Source: Paraburkholderia hospita (lineage in GTDB: Bacteria; Pseudomonadota; Gammaproteobacteria; Burkholderiales; Burkholderiaceae). From it: 64,000 nt of DNA. Every line of letters starts with the position of its first letter. Position 1 is the stretch's first letter. The notes beneath the pieces were generated by a model, which was given only the letters and a program-made list of their open reading frames with translations, was not told the DNA's origin and made no database searches. Shown here piece after piece: positions 31,473 through 40,714 of this stretch. A program made the translations under genes and the position numbers. The stretch covers positions 2,356,001 through 2,420,000 of the forward strand of contig NZ_CP026107.1 in the NCBI RefSeq assembly GCF_002902965.1, read 5' to 3'.

Positions 31473-34400
31473 TTACTGGGCCGTTTCTTCTTCGACGTCG
31501 TGTTCGGCGCCATGCGGTGTCGAGTCGTCGCGCGAGAACTTCTCGCGGATCACGACATAGAACATCGGGATCATGAAAACGGCGAGGAACGTGGCCGTCA
31601 GCATCCCGCCGATCACCCCGGTGCCGATTGCATGCTGGCTCGACGAACCGGCGCCGTTGCTGATCGCGAGCGGCAGCACGCCGAGTACGAACGCTAGCGA
31701 CGTCATCAGGATCGGGCGCAGCCGCAGACGCGCCGCTTCGAGCGCGGCCTGCACGGCCGTCATGCCTTCTTTGATCTGCAATTCGCGCGCAAACTCGACG
31801 ATCAGAATCGCGTTCTTCGCGGACAAACCGACGGTAGTCAGCAAGCCGACCTGGAAGAACACGTCGTTCTCCAGTCCGCGCATCGTCACAGCGAGCAATG
31901 CGCCGATCACGCCGAGCGGCACGACGAGAATCACCGCGAACGGAATCGACCAACTCTCGTACAACGCGGCCAGACACAGGAACACGACGAGGATCGAGAT
32001 GCCGTACAAAATCGGCGCCTGCGAGCCCGACTGCCGTTCCTGGAACGACAGTCCCGTCCATTCGTAGCCGATGCCTTGCGGCAGCTTCACGGCGAGCGCC
32101 TCCATCGCGGTCATCGCCTGGCCCGTGCTCTTGCCTGCGGACGCCTGCCCCTGGATTTCGACCGACGAGATGCCGTTATAGCGTTCGAGCTTCGGCGAGC
32201 CGTAGACCCAGTGTCCCGACGCCACCGACGTCAGCGGCATCATCGAACCGGAACTGCCGCGCACGTACCACTTGCTCATGTCCTCGGGCGTCATGCGGAA
32301 CGGCGCGTCGCCTTGCAGATAGACCTTCTTGATCCGGCCATCGGTATCGAGGAAGTTGTTCACGTACGCCGACGCCCATGCAATCGAGAACGTCTGGTCG
32401 ATGTCCGACACAGTGACGCCGAGCGCCTGCGCTTTCTCGCGGTCGATATCGACCTTGAACTGCGGCGTATCCGACAGCCCGTTCGGACGCACCAGCGCCA
32501 GCGACGGATCTTTCGCGGCCATCCCGAGCAACTGGTTGCGCGCGGCCATCAGCGCGTCGTGGCCGAGACCGGCGTTGTCCGTCAGTTCGAAGTCGAAGCC
32601 GGATGCGGTGCCGAGTTCGGGAATCGACGGCGGGTTCACGGCGAGCACGGTCGCGTCTTTGTACGACGCGTAGTGCGCGAACACGCGGCCTACCAGCGCC
32701 TGCACTTTCTGGTTCGCATGCTGGCGTTGCGAGTAGTCCTTCATCCGCACGAACGCGATACCCGCGTTCTGTCCGCGGCCCGCGAAGCTGAAGCCGTTCA
32801 CGGTAAACACCGAGTCGACAATGTCTTTTTCGTCGTGAAGCAGATAGTCGGTGACGTTCTTCAGCGTGCGTGCCGTGGTCTCCTGCGTCGAGCCGGGCGG
32901 CGTCTGGACCAGCACGAACATCGTGCCCTGATCTTCATCGGGCAGGAACGACTTCGGCAGGCGCATGAACAGGAAACCGACGGCGACGATCACCGCGAGA
33001 TACAGCACGAGCCAGCGCCCCGAACGGCGGATCACATGCTGCACGCCCGAGTGGTACTTGTCGCGGCCGTTGTCGAACGTGCGGTTGAACCAGCCAAAGA
33101 AGCCCGTCTTCGTGCCGTGATGCCCCTTCGGGATCGGTTTGAGGATCGTCGCGCACAGTGCGGGTGTGAGAACAAGCGCGACCAGCACGGACAGCACCAT
33201 CGCCGCCACGATAGTCAGCGAGAACTGCCGGTAGATCGCGCCGACCGATCCGCCCGAGAACGCGACAGGCACGAACACCGCCGACAGCACCAGCGCAACG
33301 CCGACCAGCGCGCCGGTGATCTGACCCATCGCCTTGCGGGTAGCCTCTCTTGGCGATAGCCCTTCTTCGGACATCACGCGCTCGACGTTCTCGACCACCA
33401 CGATCGCATCGTCCACCAGCAGGCCGATGGCGAGCACGAGACCGAACATCGACAGCGTGTTGATCGAGAAGCCCGCCGCGCTCATGATCGCGAACGTGCC
33501 GAGCAGCACCACAGGCACGGCAATCGTCGGGATCAGCGTTGCACGCAGGTTCTGCAGGAACAGATACATCACGAGGAACACCAGCACGATGCCCTCGAGC
33601 AGTGTCTTCACCACTTCTTCGATCGACATCTTCACGAACGGCGTCGTATCGTACGGATACTGCACGACGAGACCATGCGGGAAGTTCTTCGACAGTGCGT
33701 CGATCTTCGCGCGCACCAGCTTCGCCGTCTGCAGCGCGTTCGCGCCCGTCGCGAGCTGGATACCGAAGCCCGCCGTCGGCTGGCCGTTGTACTTGGTGTC
33801 GAAGTTGTAGTTCTCGCCGCCCAGATCGATGCGCGCGACATCCTTGATGCGTACCTGCGAGCCGTCCTGATTCACTTTCAGCAGTACGTTGCCGAACTGT
33901 TCCTGGGTTTGCAGCAAGGTCGCCTGCGTGATGGTCGCCTGCAATACCTGGCCGGGCACGGCAGGCGTGCCGCCGAGCGAACCTGCTGCGACCTGCACGT
34001 TCTGATTCGTCAACGCGGTTTCCACGTCAACAGGCGTGAGGCTGTACTGGTTCAGCTTGTTCGCGTCGAGCCAGACGCGCATCGCGAACTGCGAGCCGAA
34101 AAGCTGCACAGTGCCGACGCCGTCGACACGGCTCACGGGGTCTTCGACATGCGACGCCACATAGTTCGCGAGGTCGTAGCGGTCCATGCTGCCGTCCGTC
34201 GATACGAACGCCATCACCAGCAGGAAGCTGCTACTCGACTTCGTCACCTTTGTGCCCTGCTGCTGCACACTTTCGGGCAACAGTGGCGTCGCGAGCTGCA
34301 GCTTGTTCTGCACCTGCACCTGCGCGATGTCGGGATTGGTGCCCGCCGCGAAGGTCAGCGTAATCGTCGCGTTGCCGGAGTCGTCGCTCGATGACGACAT

Positions 34401-34631
34401 GTAGAGCAGATGGTCGAGACCGCTCATCTGCTGCTCGATCACCTGCGTCACGGTGTTTTCAACCGTTTTCGCCGATGCGCCCGGATACGTTGCGCTGATC
34501 TGCACCGCGGGCGGTGCGATGGTCGGATACTGCGCGATAGGAAGATTGAAAATCGAAGCGACGCCCGCGAGCATCAGAATGATTGCGATGACCCATGCAA
34601 AGATAGGCCGGTCGATAAAGAACTTTGCCAT
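31473..34631 (-). CDS. RND multidrug efflux transporter, AcrB/BpeB-like
   Basis: A 1052-residue HAE1-type antiporter: [17 protein letters not shown] at the N-terminus, [18 protein letters not shown] in TM4, and [14 protein letters not shown] in TM10 (the Lys of the proton relay). Such pumps export macrolides, aminoglycosides, fluoroquinolones, acyl-homoserine lactones and solvents in Burkholderia and relatives; the specific range is not readable. It lies 13 bp after the adaptor gene and 10 bp before the channel gene, a complete tripartite pump. The acidic tail ([10 protein letters not shown]) is normal for the group. Confidence 0.95.
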   Translation of the reverse strand: MAKFFIDRPIFAWVIAIILMLAGVASIFNLPIAQYPTIAPPAVQISATYPGASAKTVENTVTQVIEQQMSGLDHLLYMSSSSDDSGNATITLTFAAGTNPDIAQVQVQNKLQLATPLLPESVQQQGTKVTKSSSSFLLVMAFVSTDGSMDRYDLANYVASHVEDPVSRVDGVGTVQLFGSQFAMRVWLDANKLNQYSLTPVDVETALTNQNVQVAAGSLGGTPAVPGQVLQATITQATLLQTQEQFGNVLLKVNQDGSQVRIKDVARIDLGGENYNFDTKYNGQPTAGFGIQLATGANALQTAKLVRAKIDALSKNFPHGLVVQYPYDTTPFVKMSIEEVVKTLLEGIVLVFLVMYLFLQNLRATLIPTIAVPVVLLGTFAIMSAAGFSINTLSMFGLVLAIGLLVDDAIVVVENVERVMSEEGLSPREATRKAMGQITGALVGVALVLSAVFVPVAFSGGSVGAIYRQFSLTIVAAMVLSVLVALVLTPALCATILKPIPKGHHGTKTGFFGWFNRTFDNGRDKYHSGVQHVIRRSGRWLVLYLAVIVAVGFLFMRLPKSFLPDEDQGTMFVLVQTPPGSTQETTARTLKNVTDYLLHDEKDIVDSVFTVNGFSFAGRGQNAGIAFVRMKDYSQRQHANQKVQALVGRVFAHYASYKDATVLAVNPPSIPELGTASGFDFELTDNAGLGHDALMAARNQLLGMAAKDPSLALVRPNGLSDTPQFKVDIDREKAQALGVTVSDIDQTFSIAWASAYVNNFLDTDGRIKKVYLQGDAPFRMTPEDMSKWYVRGSSGSMMPLTSVASGHWVYGSPKLERYNGISSVEIQGQASAGKSTGQAMTAMEALAVKLPQGIGYEWTGLSFQERQSGSQAPILYGISILVVFLCLAALYESWSIPFAVILVVPLGVIGALLAVTMRGLENDVFFQVGLLTTVGLSAKNAILIVEFARELQIKEGMTAVQAALEAARLRLRPILMTSLAFVLGVLPLAISNGAGSSSQHAIGTGVIGGMLTATFLAVFMIPMFYVVIREKFSRDDSTPHGAEHDVEEETAQ

Positions 34632-34644
34632 TTACACGCCCTCG

Positions 34645-35865
34645 TTACTGCGCGCTGTGCGCGTCGGATGCGGGCGCTGCGGCTGCTGTTTGTGCTGCTG
34701 CGTCGGTGTCAGGCAGTTGCGCATCGACCGTTTTCACGGTCATGCCGGGGCGCACCTTGTCGACGCCTTGCACGATCACGCGGTCGCCCGTTTGCAGGCC
34801 GCTCTCGACCACCCAGTTCGCGCCGTACGTGCCCGATGTCACCAGTTGCCGCGTCACGACCTTGCCGTCGGCGCCCACCACGAGCGCCGTCGGGTCGCCC
34901 TTCTGGTCGTGCGTGACGCCCTGTTGCGGCACGACGTACGCCTGTTCGTTGATGCCTTCCTCGATCTTCGCGCGCACATACATGCCCGGCAGCAACACGC
35001 GCTGCGCGTTGTCGAACAGCGCGCGCACGGTGACGGATCCCGTGGTCTGGTCGACGGTGACGTCGGAGAATTCGAGCTTGCCGGTGCCGTTGTACGGACG
35101 GCCGTCTTCGAGAATCAGCGTGACTTTCGCCGCGTTCGGGCCGCTCGTCTTGAGCCGCCCTTCCTGCGCGTCGCGGCGCAGCTTGAGGCCGACCAGACTC
35201 GATTGCGTGAGGTCCACGTAGACGGGATCGAGCTGTTGCACGGTGGCGAGCAGCGTTGCCGCGCTCGACTGCACATACGCGCCTTCCGTCACCGACGACT
35301 TGCCGATGCGCCCCGAAATCGGCGAGGTCACGTCGGTATAGCCGACGCTGATTTGCGCCGTTTCGACGGCGGCCTTGCCCGATGCAACATCGGCGGCGGC
35401 CTGGCCTTCTGAGGCGACAGCGTTGTCGTAGTCCTGCTTGCTGATCGCGTTCGCTGCGACCAGCACCTTGTAGCGCTCGGCTTCCGCATGCGTCGACACG
35501 AGCGTCGCTTGAGCCTTCGCGAGCGTCGCCTTCGCGCTGTTCAATGAGGCGATGTACGGCGCGGGATCGATCTTGTAGAGCGTCTGTCCCGCCTTGACTT
35601 CGCTGCCCTCGGCGAACTCGCGCTTCAGCACGATGCCGTCGACGCGGGCTCGCACTTCAGCCACGAGATGCGCGCTCACGCGACCCGGCAATTCGACGGT
35701 CACGGGCACGCCCGTCGGCTTGATGCTGACGACGCCGACTTCGGGCGTCTGTTGAGGCTGTGCCGCGGGCTTGTCGCTGCACGCGGCGAGGAACGGGATT
35801 ACAGGGGAGATCGCAGCCGTGGCCGCGAGCATACGAAAGTTACGGTTCTTTAATAGCGCTGGCAT
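34645..35865 (-). CDS. RND efflux membrane fusion lipoprotein, AcrA/BpeA-like
   Basis: A 406-residue periplasmic adaptor. A lipoprotein signal ends in LAAC (Cys29), then come the barrel-sandwich/lipoyl half motifs (VRARVDGIVLKREFAEGSEV and VGYTDVTSPISGRIG), the alpha-hairpin and the beta-barrel (LEFSDVTVDQTTGSV). The C-terminal 30 residues are Ala-rich and disordered. ATG 35865 is chosen because the signal peptide starts there; the frame is open to 36102 but that part overlaps the TetR gene region. It is first in the pump operon, divergent from a TetR gene, with a 15-bp palindrome 43 bp upstream. Confidence 0.93.
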   Translation of the reverse strand: MPALLKNRNFRMLAATAAISPVIPFLAACSDKPAAQPQQTPEVGVVSIKPTGVPVTVELPGRVSAHLVAEVRARVDGIVLKREFAEGSEVKAGQTLYKIDPAPYIASLNSAKATLAKAQATLVSTHAEAERYKVLVAANAISKQDYDNAVASEGQAAADVASGKAAVETAQISVGYTDVTSPISGRIGKSSVTEGAYVQSSAATLLATVQQLDPVYVDLTQSSLVGLKLRRDAQEGRLKTSGPNAAKVTLILEDGRPYNGTGKLEFSDVTVDQTTGSVTVRALFDNAQRVLLPGMYVRAKIEEGINEQAYVVPQQGVTHDQKGDPTALVVGADGKVVTRQLVTSGTYGANWVVESGLQTGDRVIVQGVDKVRPGMTVKTVDAQLPDTDAAAQTAAAAPASDAHSAQ

Positions 35866-35907
35866 CGTACAAAGTTGTTTGAATTGAACGGGGCCGGCGC
35901 GCAACGA

Positions 35908-35922
35908 GTGTTGATCCAACAC
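35908..35922. promoter_or_regulatory. palindromic operator candidate for the divergent TetR regulator
   Basis: GTGTTGATCCAACAC is a perfect inverted repeat (6-bp arms, 3-bp centre) between the pump operon and the TetR gene, 43 bp before the adaptor start. Position and form fit a TetR dimer site. Confidence 0.5.
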
Positions 35923-35992
35923 GCACCGACACGATAAGGTCGTGACGATAGGGGTTGTTCGCCTTTCTCGGGTTACAGCCACCAGGCTGCCG

Positions 35993-36006
35993 TAAGACTT
36001 GTTAAT
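35993..36006. promoter_or_regulatory. TAAGACTTG-type direct repeat near the efflux promoter
   Basis: TAAGACTTGTTAAT repeats the TAAG/TAAT half-sites at 10 bp. It matches the sites at 36787-36810, upstream of the response regulator, and lies between the pump operon and the TetR gene. Confidence 0.45.
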
Positions 36007-36107
36007 CCAACGCGGCGTCGCGCCGACTACGATGGCCGCGTGATTCACACGGTCGCTGCGCGGATTTGCGTGCGCGGCGCCGAACGGCAGGAGAAAAGGC
36101 ACCCGTC

Positions 36108-36752
36108 ATGGGACGAACGAAGCAACAGGCGCTCGACACGCGGGCAAAGATCATCGACGCCGCCGAGCGCGTGTTCTTCGTGCGTGGCTTTGCGCGCGCG
36201 GCGTTGGAAGACATTGCGTCGGAAGCGGGCGTGACGCGCGGCGCCGTCTACGGTCACTTCAGGAACAAGGAGGCCGTGTTTCAGGCGATCTACGAGTGCG
36301 CGGACATGCCGCTCGATCCATTCGTCGTGCAGTCGTGCGAGCAGGACGCGGATCCGTTGCAGCATCTGCATGCGCAATTGCTTCAGCGCTTGCGCGACGC
36401 GTTGTATCTGCGGCGCGCGCGGCGTCTGTACAGCATCGCGCTGACGAAGTGCGAAGTGACGGCGGAGACGGCGGCGTTTTATGAGCGCGTCGCGATGGCG
36501 GCGCTGCGCGCTGAAGCGCAGATCGATGCCGCGCTAAGGGCCGCGTCGCTGCGCGGACAGTTGCCGCCCGACGTCGATACGCGCGCGGCCGCTGGTTTCA
36601 TTCACGCGGCGTTGACTGGCTTTTTGCACAAGCGTTTGCTGATGTCGGCCGAGTCGCGCGCCGACCTTGAAGCGGAGCAGACGCTCGCTTCGGCGCTAAG
36701 GTGCGTGGGCGCAAACACCACATTCACCGCGTTGGAACCCGCCCGCGCCTGA
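36108..36752 (+). CDS. TetR-family repressor of the adjacent RND pump
   Basis: A 214-residue regulator. The N-terminal helix-turn-helix (residues 12-58: TRAKIIDAAERVFFVRGF, then GVTRGAVYGHFRNKEAVFQAI) is that of AcrR/TtgR/BpeR-like repressors, and the C-terminal ligand domain follows the AcrR pattern. It is divergent from the adaptor-RND-channel operon, the usual arrangement for the pump's local repressor, and probably binds the 35908-35922 palindrome. ATG 36108 begins MGRTKQQALDTR, the common start in this group; AGGAG lies a little far upstream, AAAAGG nearer. Confidence 0.9.
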   Translation: MGRTKQQALDTRAKIIDAAERVFFVRGFARAALEDIASEAGVTRGAVYGHFRNKEAVFQAIYECADMPLDPFVVQSCEQDADPLQHLHAQLLQRLRDALYLRRARRLYSIALTKCEVTAETAAFYERVAMAALRAEAQIDAALRAASLRGQLPPDVDTRAAAGFIHAALTGFLHKRLLMSAESRADLEAEQTLASALRCVGANTTFTALEPARA

Positions 36753-36786
36753 TTGCGCGGCGTCGGGGACGGCCGCCGCCATCCGT

Positions 36787-36811
36787 TAAGACTTGGTAAG
36801 ACTTGCTAAGT
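36787..36811 (+). promoter_or_regulatory. triple TAAG direct repeat, likely autoregulatory site of the response regulator
   Basis: TAAGACTTGG and TAAGACTTGC follow each other at exactly 10 bp, and a third TAAG comes 10 bp later. A -10-like TATAGT lies at 36842-36847 with no good -35, so the repeats would occupy about -67 to -43, as expected for OmpR-type activation. Confidence 0.6.
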
Positions 36812-36927
36812 CCCCAGAACCGGGGCCGCACCGCGTTGCGCTATAGTCATACGCACATCCGATACCCCGGCGGCAACGACGCTGCCCCGCCCAACGCGGC
36901 AAAGCGCCGGCGCAGCCCGCTCACATC

Positions 36928-37698
36928 ATGCCCGACACGCCCATTCAGGTGCTGCTCGTCGACGACGACGCCGACCTGCGCGACCTGCTTCGCAACTTCT
37001 TCCAGCAACGCGGCATCGAATTCTCGGTGCTGCATGACGCCACGCATCTTGCACGCAGACTCGAACGCGAGCGTCCGTCGATCATCGTGCTCGACCTGAT
37101 GATGCCCGGCGTCGACGGACTCACGGCGCTCAAACAGTTGCGCGCGAGCGGCGACACGATTCCCGTCGTCATGCTGACGGCGCGCGCCGATGGCGTCGAT
37201 CGCGTGATCGGCCTCGAACTCGGCGCGGACGACTATCTCGGCAAGCCGTTCATGCCGCAGGAATTGCTCGCGCGCATTCATGCCGTGCTGCGCCGCCATA
37301 AGCTGCATCCCGAAGCGCCGCCTGCCGAGCATCGAGAAGCGCTCGTGTTCGGACGCTTCCGGCTCGACTTCGCTTCGCGCACGCTCTTTTGCGACAACGA
37401 ACCCGTCAAGCTGACGGGCAGCGAGTACGCGTTGCTTGAAGTCTTCGCGCAGCATCCGATGGAAACGCTGTCGCGCACGCGCATCGTCGATCTGCTGCAT
37501 GGTCCCGATTCGGAAGTGACTGAGCGCGGCATCGACGTGCCCGTGTGGCGTCTGCGGCGTCTGCTCGAAGACGACCCCGCTGCGCCGCGCCGCATTCAGA
37601 CGATGCGCGGCATCGGCTATATGTTCGTGCCGGGCGAAGGCGGTGAAGTCGGCGATGGCGGCGATGCTAGCGAAGGCGACGACAACGCATCGCAATGA
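36928..37698 (+). CDS. OmpR-family response regulator
   Basis: A 256-residue two-domain regulator. The receiver has the acidic pocket (Asp12-Asp14), the phosphorylated Asp56, Thr84 and Lys106. The winged-helix domain (about residues 140-235) shows VKLTGSEYALLEVFAQHP and RRIQTMRGIGYMFVP. The last 20 residues are Gly/Asp/Glu-rich. Its stop overlaps the kinase start (ATGA), so the two are coupled. Similar to RstA/OmpR-type regulators of envelope stress and metal response; the signal is unknown. It probably binds the TAAGACTTG repeats upstream of itself and near neighbouring genes. Confidence 0.93.
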   Translation: MPDTPIQVLLVDDDADLRDLLRNFFQQRGIEFSVLHDATHLARRLERERPSIIVLDLMMPGVDGLTALKQLRASGDTIPVVMLTARADGVDRVIGLELGADDYLGKPFMPQELLARIHAVLRRHKLHPEAPPAEHREALVFGRFRLDFASRTLFCDNEPVKLTGSEYALLEVFAQHPMETLSRTRIVDLLHGPDSEVTERGIDVPVWRLRRLLEDDPAAPRRIQTMRGIGYMFVPGEGGEVGDGGDASEGDDNASQ

Positions 37699-38948
37699 AA
37701 AACCCGTTCAATACGCTTTTCGGCCGTCTCGCGACGCTGACGGTCGGCCTGATCGTGGCCGTACACGTGACGTCGCTGTTCGTCGTCGACCGCGACCGCG
37801 GCCATATCGACGCCGAGCATGCGCGCCGCGACGTGCTGCTGGCCGTGCAGGCCAAACACGATGGCGAGGCAGCCGCGCGACACGTCGCGCAGACGCTCGG
37901 CATCGAATATGTCCCCGATGCGGACGCGATCCGCCTGGGTTGTCCGAACCAGTGCGAGGGCTCCAACGCGCCATTCGAGCATGATCTGTTGCCGCGCATG
38001 CCCGAAGGCAGCCGCGTCGTGTTCGATCCGCACACGGGCTCGCTGTGGATACGGTACGGCAACGAGCCGTACTGGCTCTTCATGCGCAACGCGAATCTGC
38101 CGGGCATGCGCTTTCTCGGCTCTTCGCTGGTGATGTTGGTGCTGGCCGTTTGCGCGGCGCTGCTGGCCGCGTGGCAGTTTCAGCGTCCGTTGCACAGGCT
38201 GGCGGACGCGGCGCGCGAATTCAGAGTCGGCCGGCGCGTGCCGCCCGTGACGCAGAGCGGTCCCGCCGAAATGCGCGCGCTGATCGGCGACTTCAACCAG
38301 ATGATGCGCGAGCTCGCGCAGTCCGAGCAGGAGCGCGCCGTGATGCTGGCGGGTGTCGCGCACGATCTGCGCGCGCCGATCACGCGCATGCAGGTGCGCG
38401 CGGACCTGTTGCCCGATGCGGCAAACCGCAGCGGCTTCCTGCGCGATGCCGAGTCGCTGTCGCGCATCGTTACGCAGTTTCTCGACTATGCGCGCGATAC
38501 GGCCGATCCGTCGCCGCACGCGAATGTCGATGCGCATTGCCGCCGTCACTATGGCGACGGACTCGACGACGAAGCACTCGTGCGTCTGCATCTGAATGCG
38601 GGTGATGGCTTCAATCTGCCGCTCGTTGACCTCGACCGGATACTGTCGAATCTGATCGAAAACGCGATGAACTACGGCGAGCCGCCCGTCGAGATTTCGA
38701 CGTCCGCGCATAACGGCGTCTACACGCTCATCGTGCGCGATCATGGACGTGGCATTCCGCGCGAACAGCTCGAACGCGCGTTGCAGCCGTTCACGCGGCT
38801 CGATCCGGCGCGCGGCGGCGACGCGCATTGCGGCCTCGGCCTCGCGATCGTGCGGCGGCTCACGCGCTATAACGGTGGACAGTTCGAATGCGATAACGCG
38901 CCCGATGGCGGGTTTCGCGTGACGCTGACGTTCGGGCGTGAAGCTTAG
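37695..38948 (+). CDS. sensor histidine kinase
   Basis: A 417-residue inner-membrane kinase. Helix 1 (about residues 10-30) and helix 2 (143-160) enclose a roughly 110-residue periplasmic domain with two close cysteines (Cys83 and Cys87, GCPNQCEG). A HAMP linker, the phosphoacceptor His223 (VAHDLRAPITRM), the N box (NLIENAMNYG), G1 (DHGRGIP) and G2 (GLGLAIV) follow. It should phosphorylate the response regulator encoded just before. The paired cysteines suggest redox or metal sensing; that is inference. The following gene pair converges on a shared terminator. Confidence 0.92.
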   Translation: MKNPFNTLFGRLATLTVGLIVAVHVTSLFVVDRDRGHIDAEHARRDVLLAVQAKHDGEAAARHVAQTLGIEYVPDADAIRLGCPNQCEGSNAPFEHDLLPRMPEGSRVVFDPHTGSLWIRYGNEPYWLFMRNANLPGMRFLGSSLVMLVLAVCAALLAAWQFQRPLHRLADAAREFRVGRRVPPVTQSGPAEMRALIGDFNQMMRELAQSEQERAVMLAGVAHDLRAPITRMQVRADLLPDAANRSGFLRDAESLSRIVTQFLDYARDTADPSPHANVDAHCRRHYGDGLDDEALVRLHLNAGDGFNLPLVDLDRILSNLIENAMNYGEPPVEISTSAHNGVYTLIVRDHGRGIPREQLERALQPFTRLDPARGGDAHCGLGLAIVRRLTRYNGGQFECDNAPDGGFRVTLTFGREA

Positions 38949-38982
38949 CGGCGTGCTTTTTTTCACGCACGCTCTAAACGAA

Positions 38983-39009
38983 ATGCCGCCCGCAATGGGC
39001 GGCATTTTT
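38983..39009. terminator. terminator between the kinase gene and the RcnB-like gene
   Basis: ATGCCGCCC / GGGCGGCAT form a perfect 9-bp stem with loop GCAAT, followed by TTTT on the plus strand and a short T run on the minus strand. It serves the kinase operon and possibly both convergent genes. Confidence 0.8.
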
Positions 39010-39015
39010 CATGGA

Positions 39016-39426
39016 TCACCGATGCGGCGCGAGCAGGATGCTCGAAATCACGCCCGTCGCGATCGCGGCGAGTACGAAGTCGCCATTGACTTGCACCCAT
39101 TGATAACCCGACGGCGGCGGCTGAAGATCATACCCACGCCAGTCGTCGACAACATATTGCGGACCGCGATAGTCGGGCGGCAAGCGGTCGCCGCGATGCC
39201 AGTCGCGGTGCGGCACCGGACGATGCGACGCATCGGCGCGAACCGGGCCGCCAGCGTGTTGTGGACCGCCGGGCCCACCGGGACCACCATCGGGACCGCC
39301 GCGCTCGTCGGCAGCGGGATGACGGCCCGGGCCGCCGTCATCGCCCGGCGCGTATTGCGCGAACGCCTGAGTTTGAGCAACGACACACGAAGCGGCAAGC
39401 AACAACACAGATACGGCTTTTTTCAT
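39016..39426 (-). CDS. RcnB-like small periplasmic protein
   Basis: A 136-residue secreted protein. Signal peptide residues 1-23 (MKKAVSVLLLAASCVVAQTQ). A middle segment of about 45 residues is rich in Gly, Pro, Asp and His (GGPGGPQHAGGP). The C-terminal half contains WRGYDLQPPPSGYQWVQVNGDFVLAAIATGVI-type sequence, the RcnB domain, known in E. coli for a periplasmic role in nickel/cobalt homeostasis and found in envelope-stress regulons elsewhere. It converges on the two-component genes, and a TAAG repeat lies 55 bp upstream of its start, so the same response regulator may control it. Confidence 0.8.
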   Translation of the reverse strand: MKKAVSVLLLAASCVVAQTQAFAQYAPGDDGGPGRHPAADERGGPDGGPGGPGGPQHAGGPVRADASHRPVPHRDWHRGDRLPPDYRGPQYVVDDWRGYDLQPPPSGYQWVQVNGDFVLAAIATGVISSILLAPHR

Positions 39427-39481
39427 CAAACACTCCCCAAACAAGGTGAGAGTGTTTTCCGGCGCAACGATTCAAACGGCG

Positions 39482-39497
39482 TCCTTACTGTGTCTTA
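39482..39497 (-). promoter_or_regulatory. TAAG direct repeat upstream of the RcnB-like gene
   Basis: On the minus strand TAAGACACAGTAAGGA repeats TAAG at 10 bp, the phasing seen upstream of the neighbouring response regulator gene. It lies 55 bp before the RcnB-like start. Confidence 0.45.
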
Positions 39498-39507
39498 CGG
39501 GCCGCTT

Positions 39508-40677
39508 TTATGCGTGATTGCCAGGCAGTTCGAGACGCGCCAGCTCCGCGAAATATCGTGCGCCTGTCAGCAGGATATCGTCGTTGAAATCGTAGGTTGC
39601 GTTGTGCAAAGGCACGCCGCCCTTCTCCGCCGCGTCGCCGTTGCCAATGAAAATAAAGTTACCGGGCACGGCCTGCAGGAACGCACCGAAGTCTTCGGAG
39701 ATCATCATTGGCGGCACGTTGGCGTCGACGTTTTCTGCACCCGCGATATTGCGTGCCGCGCTCGCCGCCACATCGACGCATTGTGCGGAGTTCACCGTCG
39801 GCGCGAACTCGTGCGTGTATTCGAACGTGCAATCCGCACCGTGCGCCCGGCAGATGCCTTCGCTCACTTCCCGCATGCGCGTTTCGAGCAGCGTTTGCAC
39901 TTCACGCGAATAACTGCGCGTATCGCCCTTGATAGTCACGTTCGACGGGATCACGTTTCTGAGTCCATCCGTAATGAACTCCGTGCAAGAGATTACCGCT
40001 TGCAGACCCGGATCAAGATTGCGCGACACGATCGTCTGCAATGCGAGCACGATCTGCGATGCGATGACGATGGGATCGTTGCCCATATGCGGACGCGCCG
40101 CGTGCGTGCCGCGTCCCTTGATGTGAATGACGAAGTTATCTTCGCTCGCCATGATGCCGCCCGCGCGCGTCGCAAATGTTCCAGCGCGCATGCCGGGCAT
40201 ATTGTGTGCGCCGAAAATGGCATCGACGGGAAAACGCTCGAACAGTCCGTCCGCAATCATCGCTTTCGCACCGCGTCCATGTTCTTCCGCGGGCTGGAAG
40301 ATGAAACGCACCGTGCCGTTGAAATCGCGCCGCTCGGCAAGCAGCCGCGCTGCGCCGAGAATCATCGACATATGCCCGTCGTGTCCGCACGCGTGCATCT
40401 TTCCCGGCGTACGCGATGCATGCGTGCGCGCGGGCGCGTGCTCCGTGATGTTCAACGCATCCATATCGGCGCGCAGTCCGATCGCACGCTTGCCGTCGCC
40501 GACCGTCAGATTCGCAACCAGCCCCGTTCCACCGATGCCGCGATGCACGTCGAGCCCCAAGGTCGCAAGAATGCTCGCGACATAGTCGGATGTGTTCACC
40601 TCTTCGAAACCCGTCTCGGGATATTGATGCAGATGCTGGCGCCAGCTCTTCAATTGTCCCTGCAGCGTGCTTTCCAT
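39508..40677 (-). CDS. M20-family amidohydrolase (hippurate hydrolase-like)
   Basis: A 389-residue metallo-amidohydrolase of the M20D group, which removes acyl groups from amino acids or cleaves small amides in the cytoplasm. Metal residues are visible in HACGHDGH (Cys97, His99) and the catalytic glutamate in PAEEHGRG (Glu131/132); GRGTHAARPH is the dimerisation-domain His motif. ATG 40677 follows AAGGAC; the longer frame overlaps the previous gene. It lies 37 bp after diaminopropionate ammonia-lyase in the same direction, so it may release diaminopropionate or another amino acid from an N-acyl or peptide derivative. Confidence 0.9.
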   Translation of the reverse strand: MESTLQGQLKSWRQHLHQYPETGFEEVNTSDYVASILATLGLDVHRGIGGTGLVANLTVGDGKRAIGLRADMDALNITEHAPARTHASRTPGKMHACGHDGHMSMILGAARLLAERRDFNGTVRFIFQPAEEHGRGAKAMIADGLFERFPVDAIFGAHNMPGMRAGTFATRAGGIMASEDNFVIHIKGRGTHAARPHMGNDPIVIASQIVLALQTIVSRNLDPGLQAVISCTEFITDGLRNVIPSNVTIKGDTRSYSREVQTLLETRMREVSEGICRAHGADCTFEYTHEFAPTVNSAQCVDVAASAARNIAGAENVDANVPPMMISEDFGAFLQAVPGNFIFIGNGDAAEKGGVPLHNATYDFNDDILLTGARYFAELARLELPGNHA

Positions 40678-40714
40678 ATCGGTTGTCCTTGTCGATTGGA
40701 TTCGGATGCGCCTG

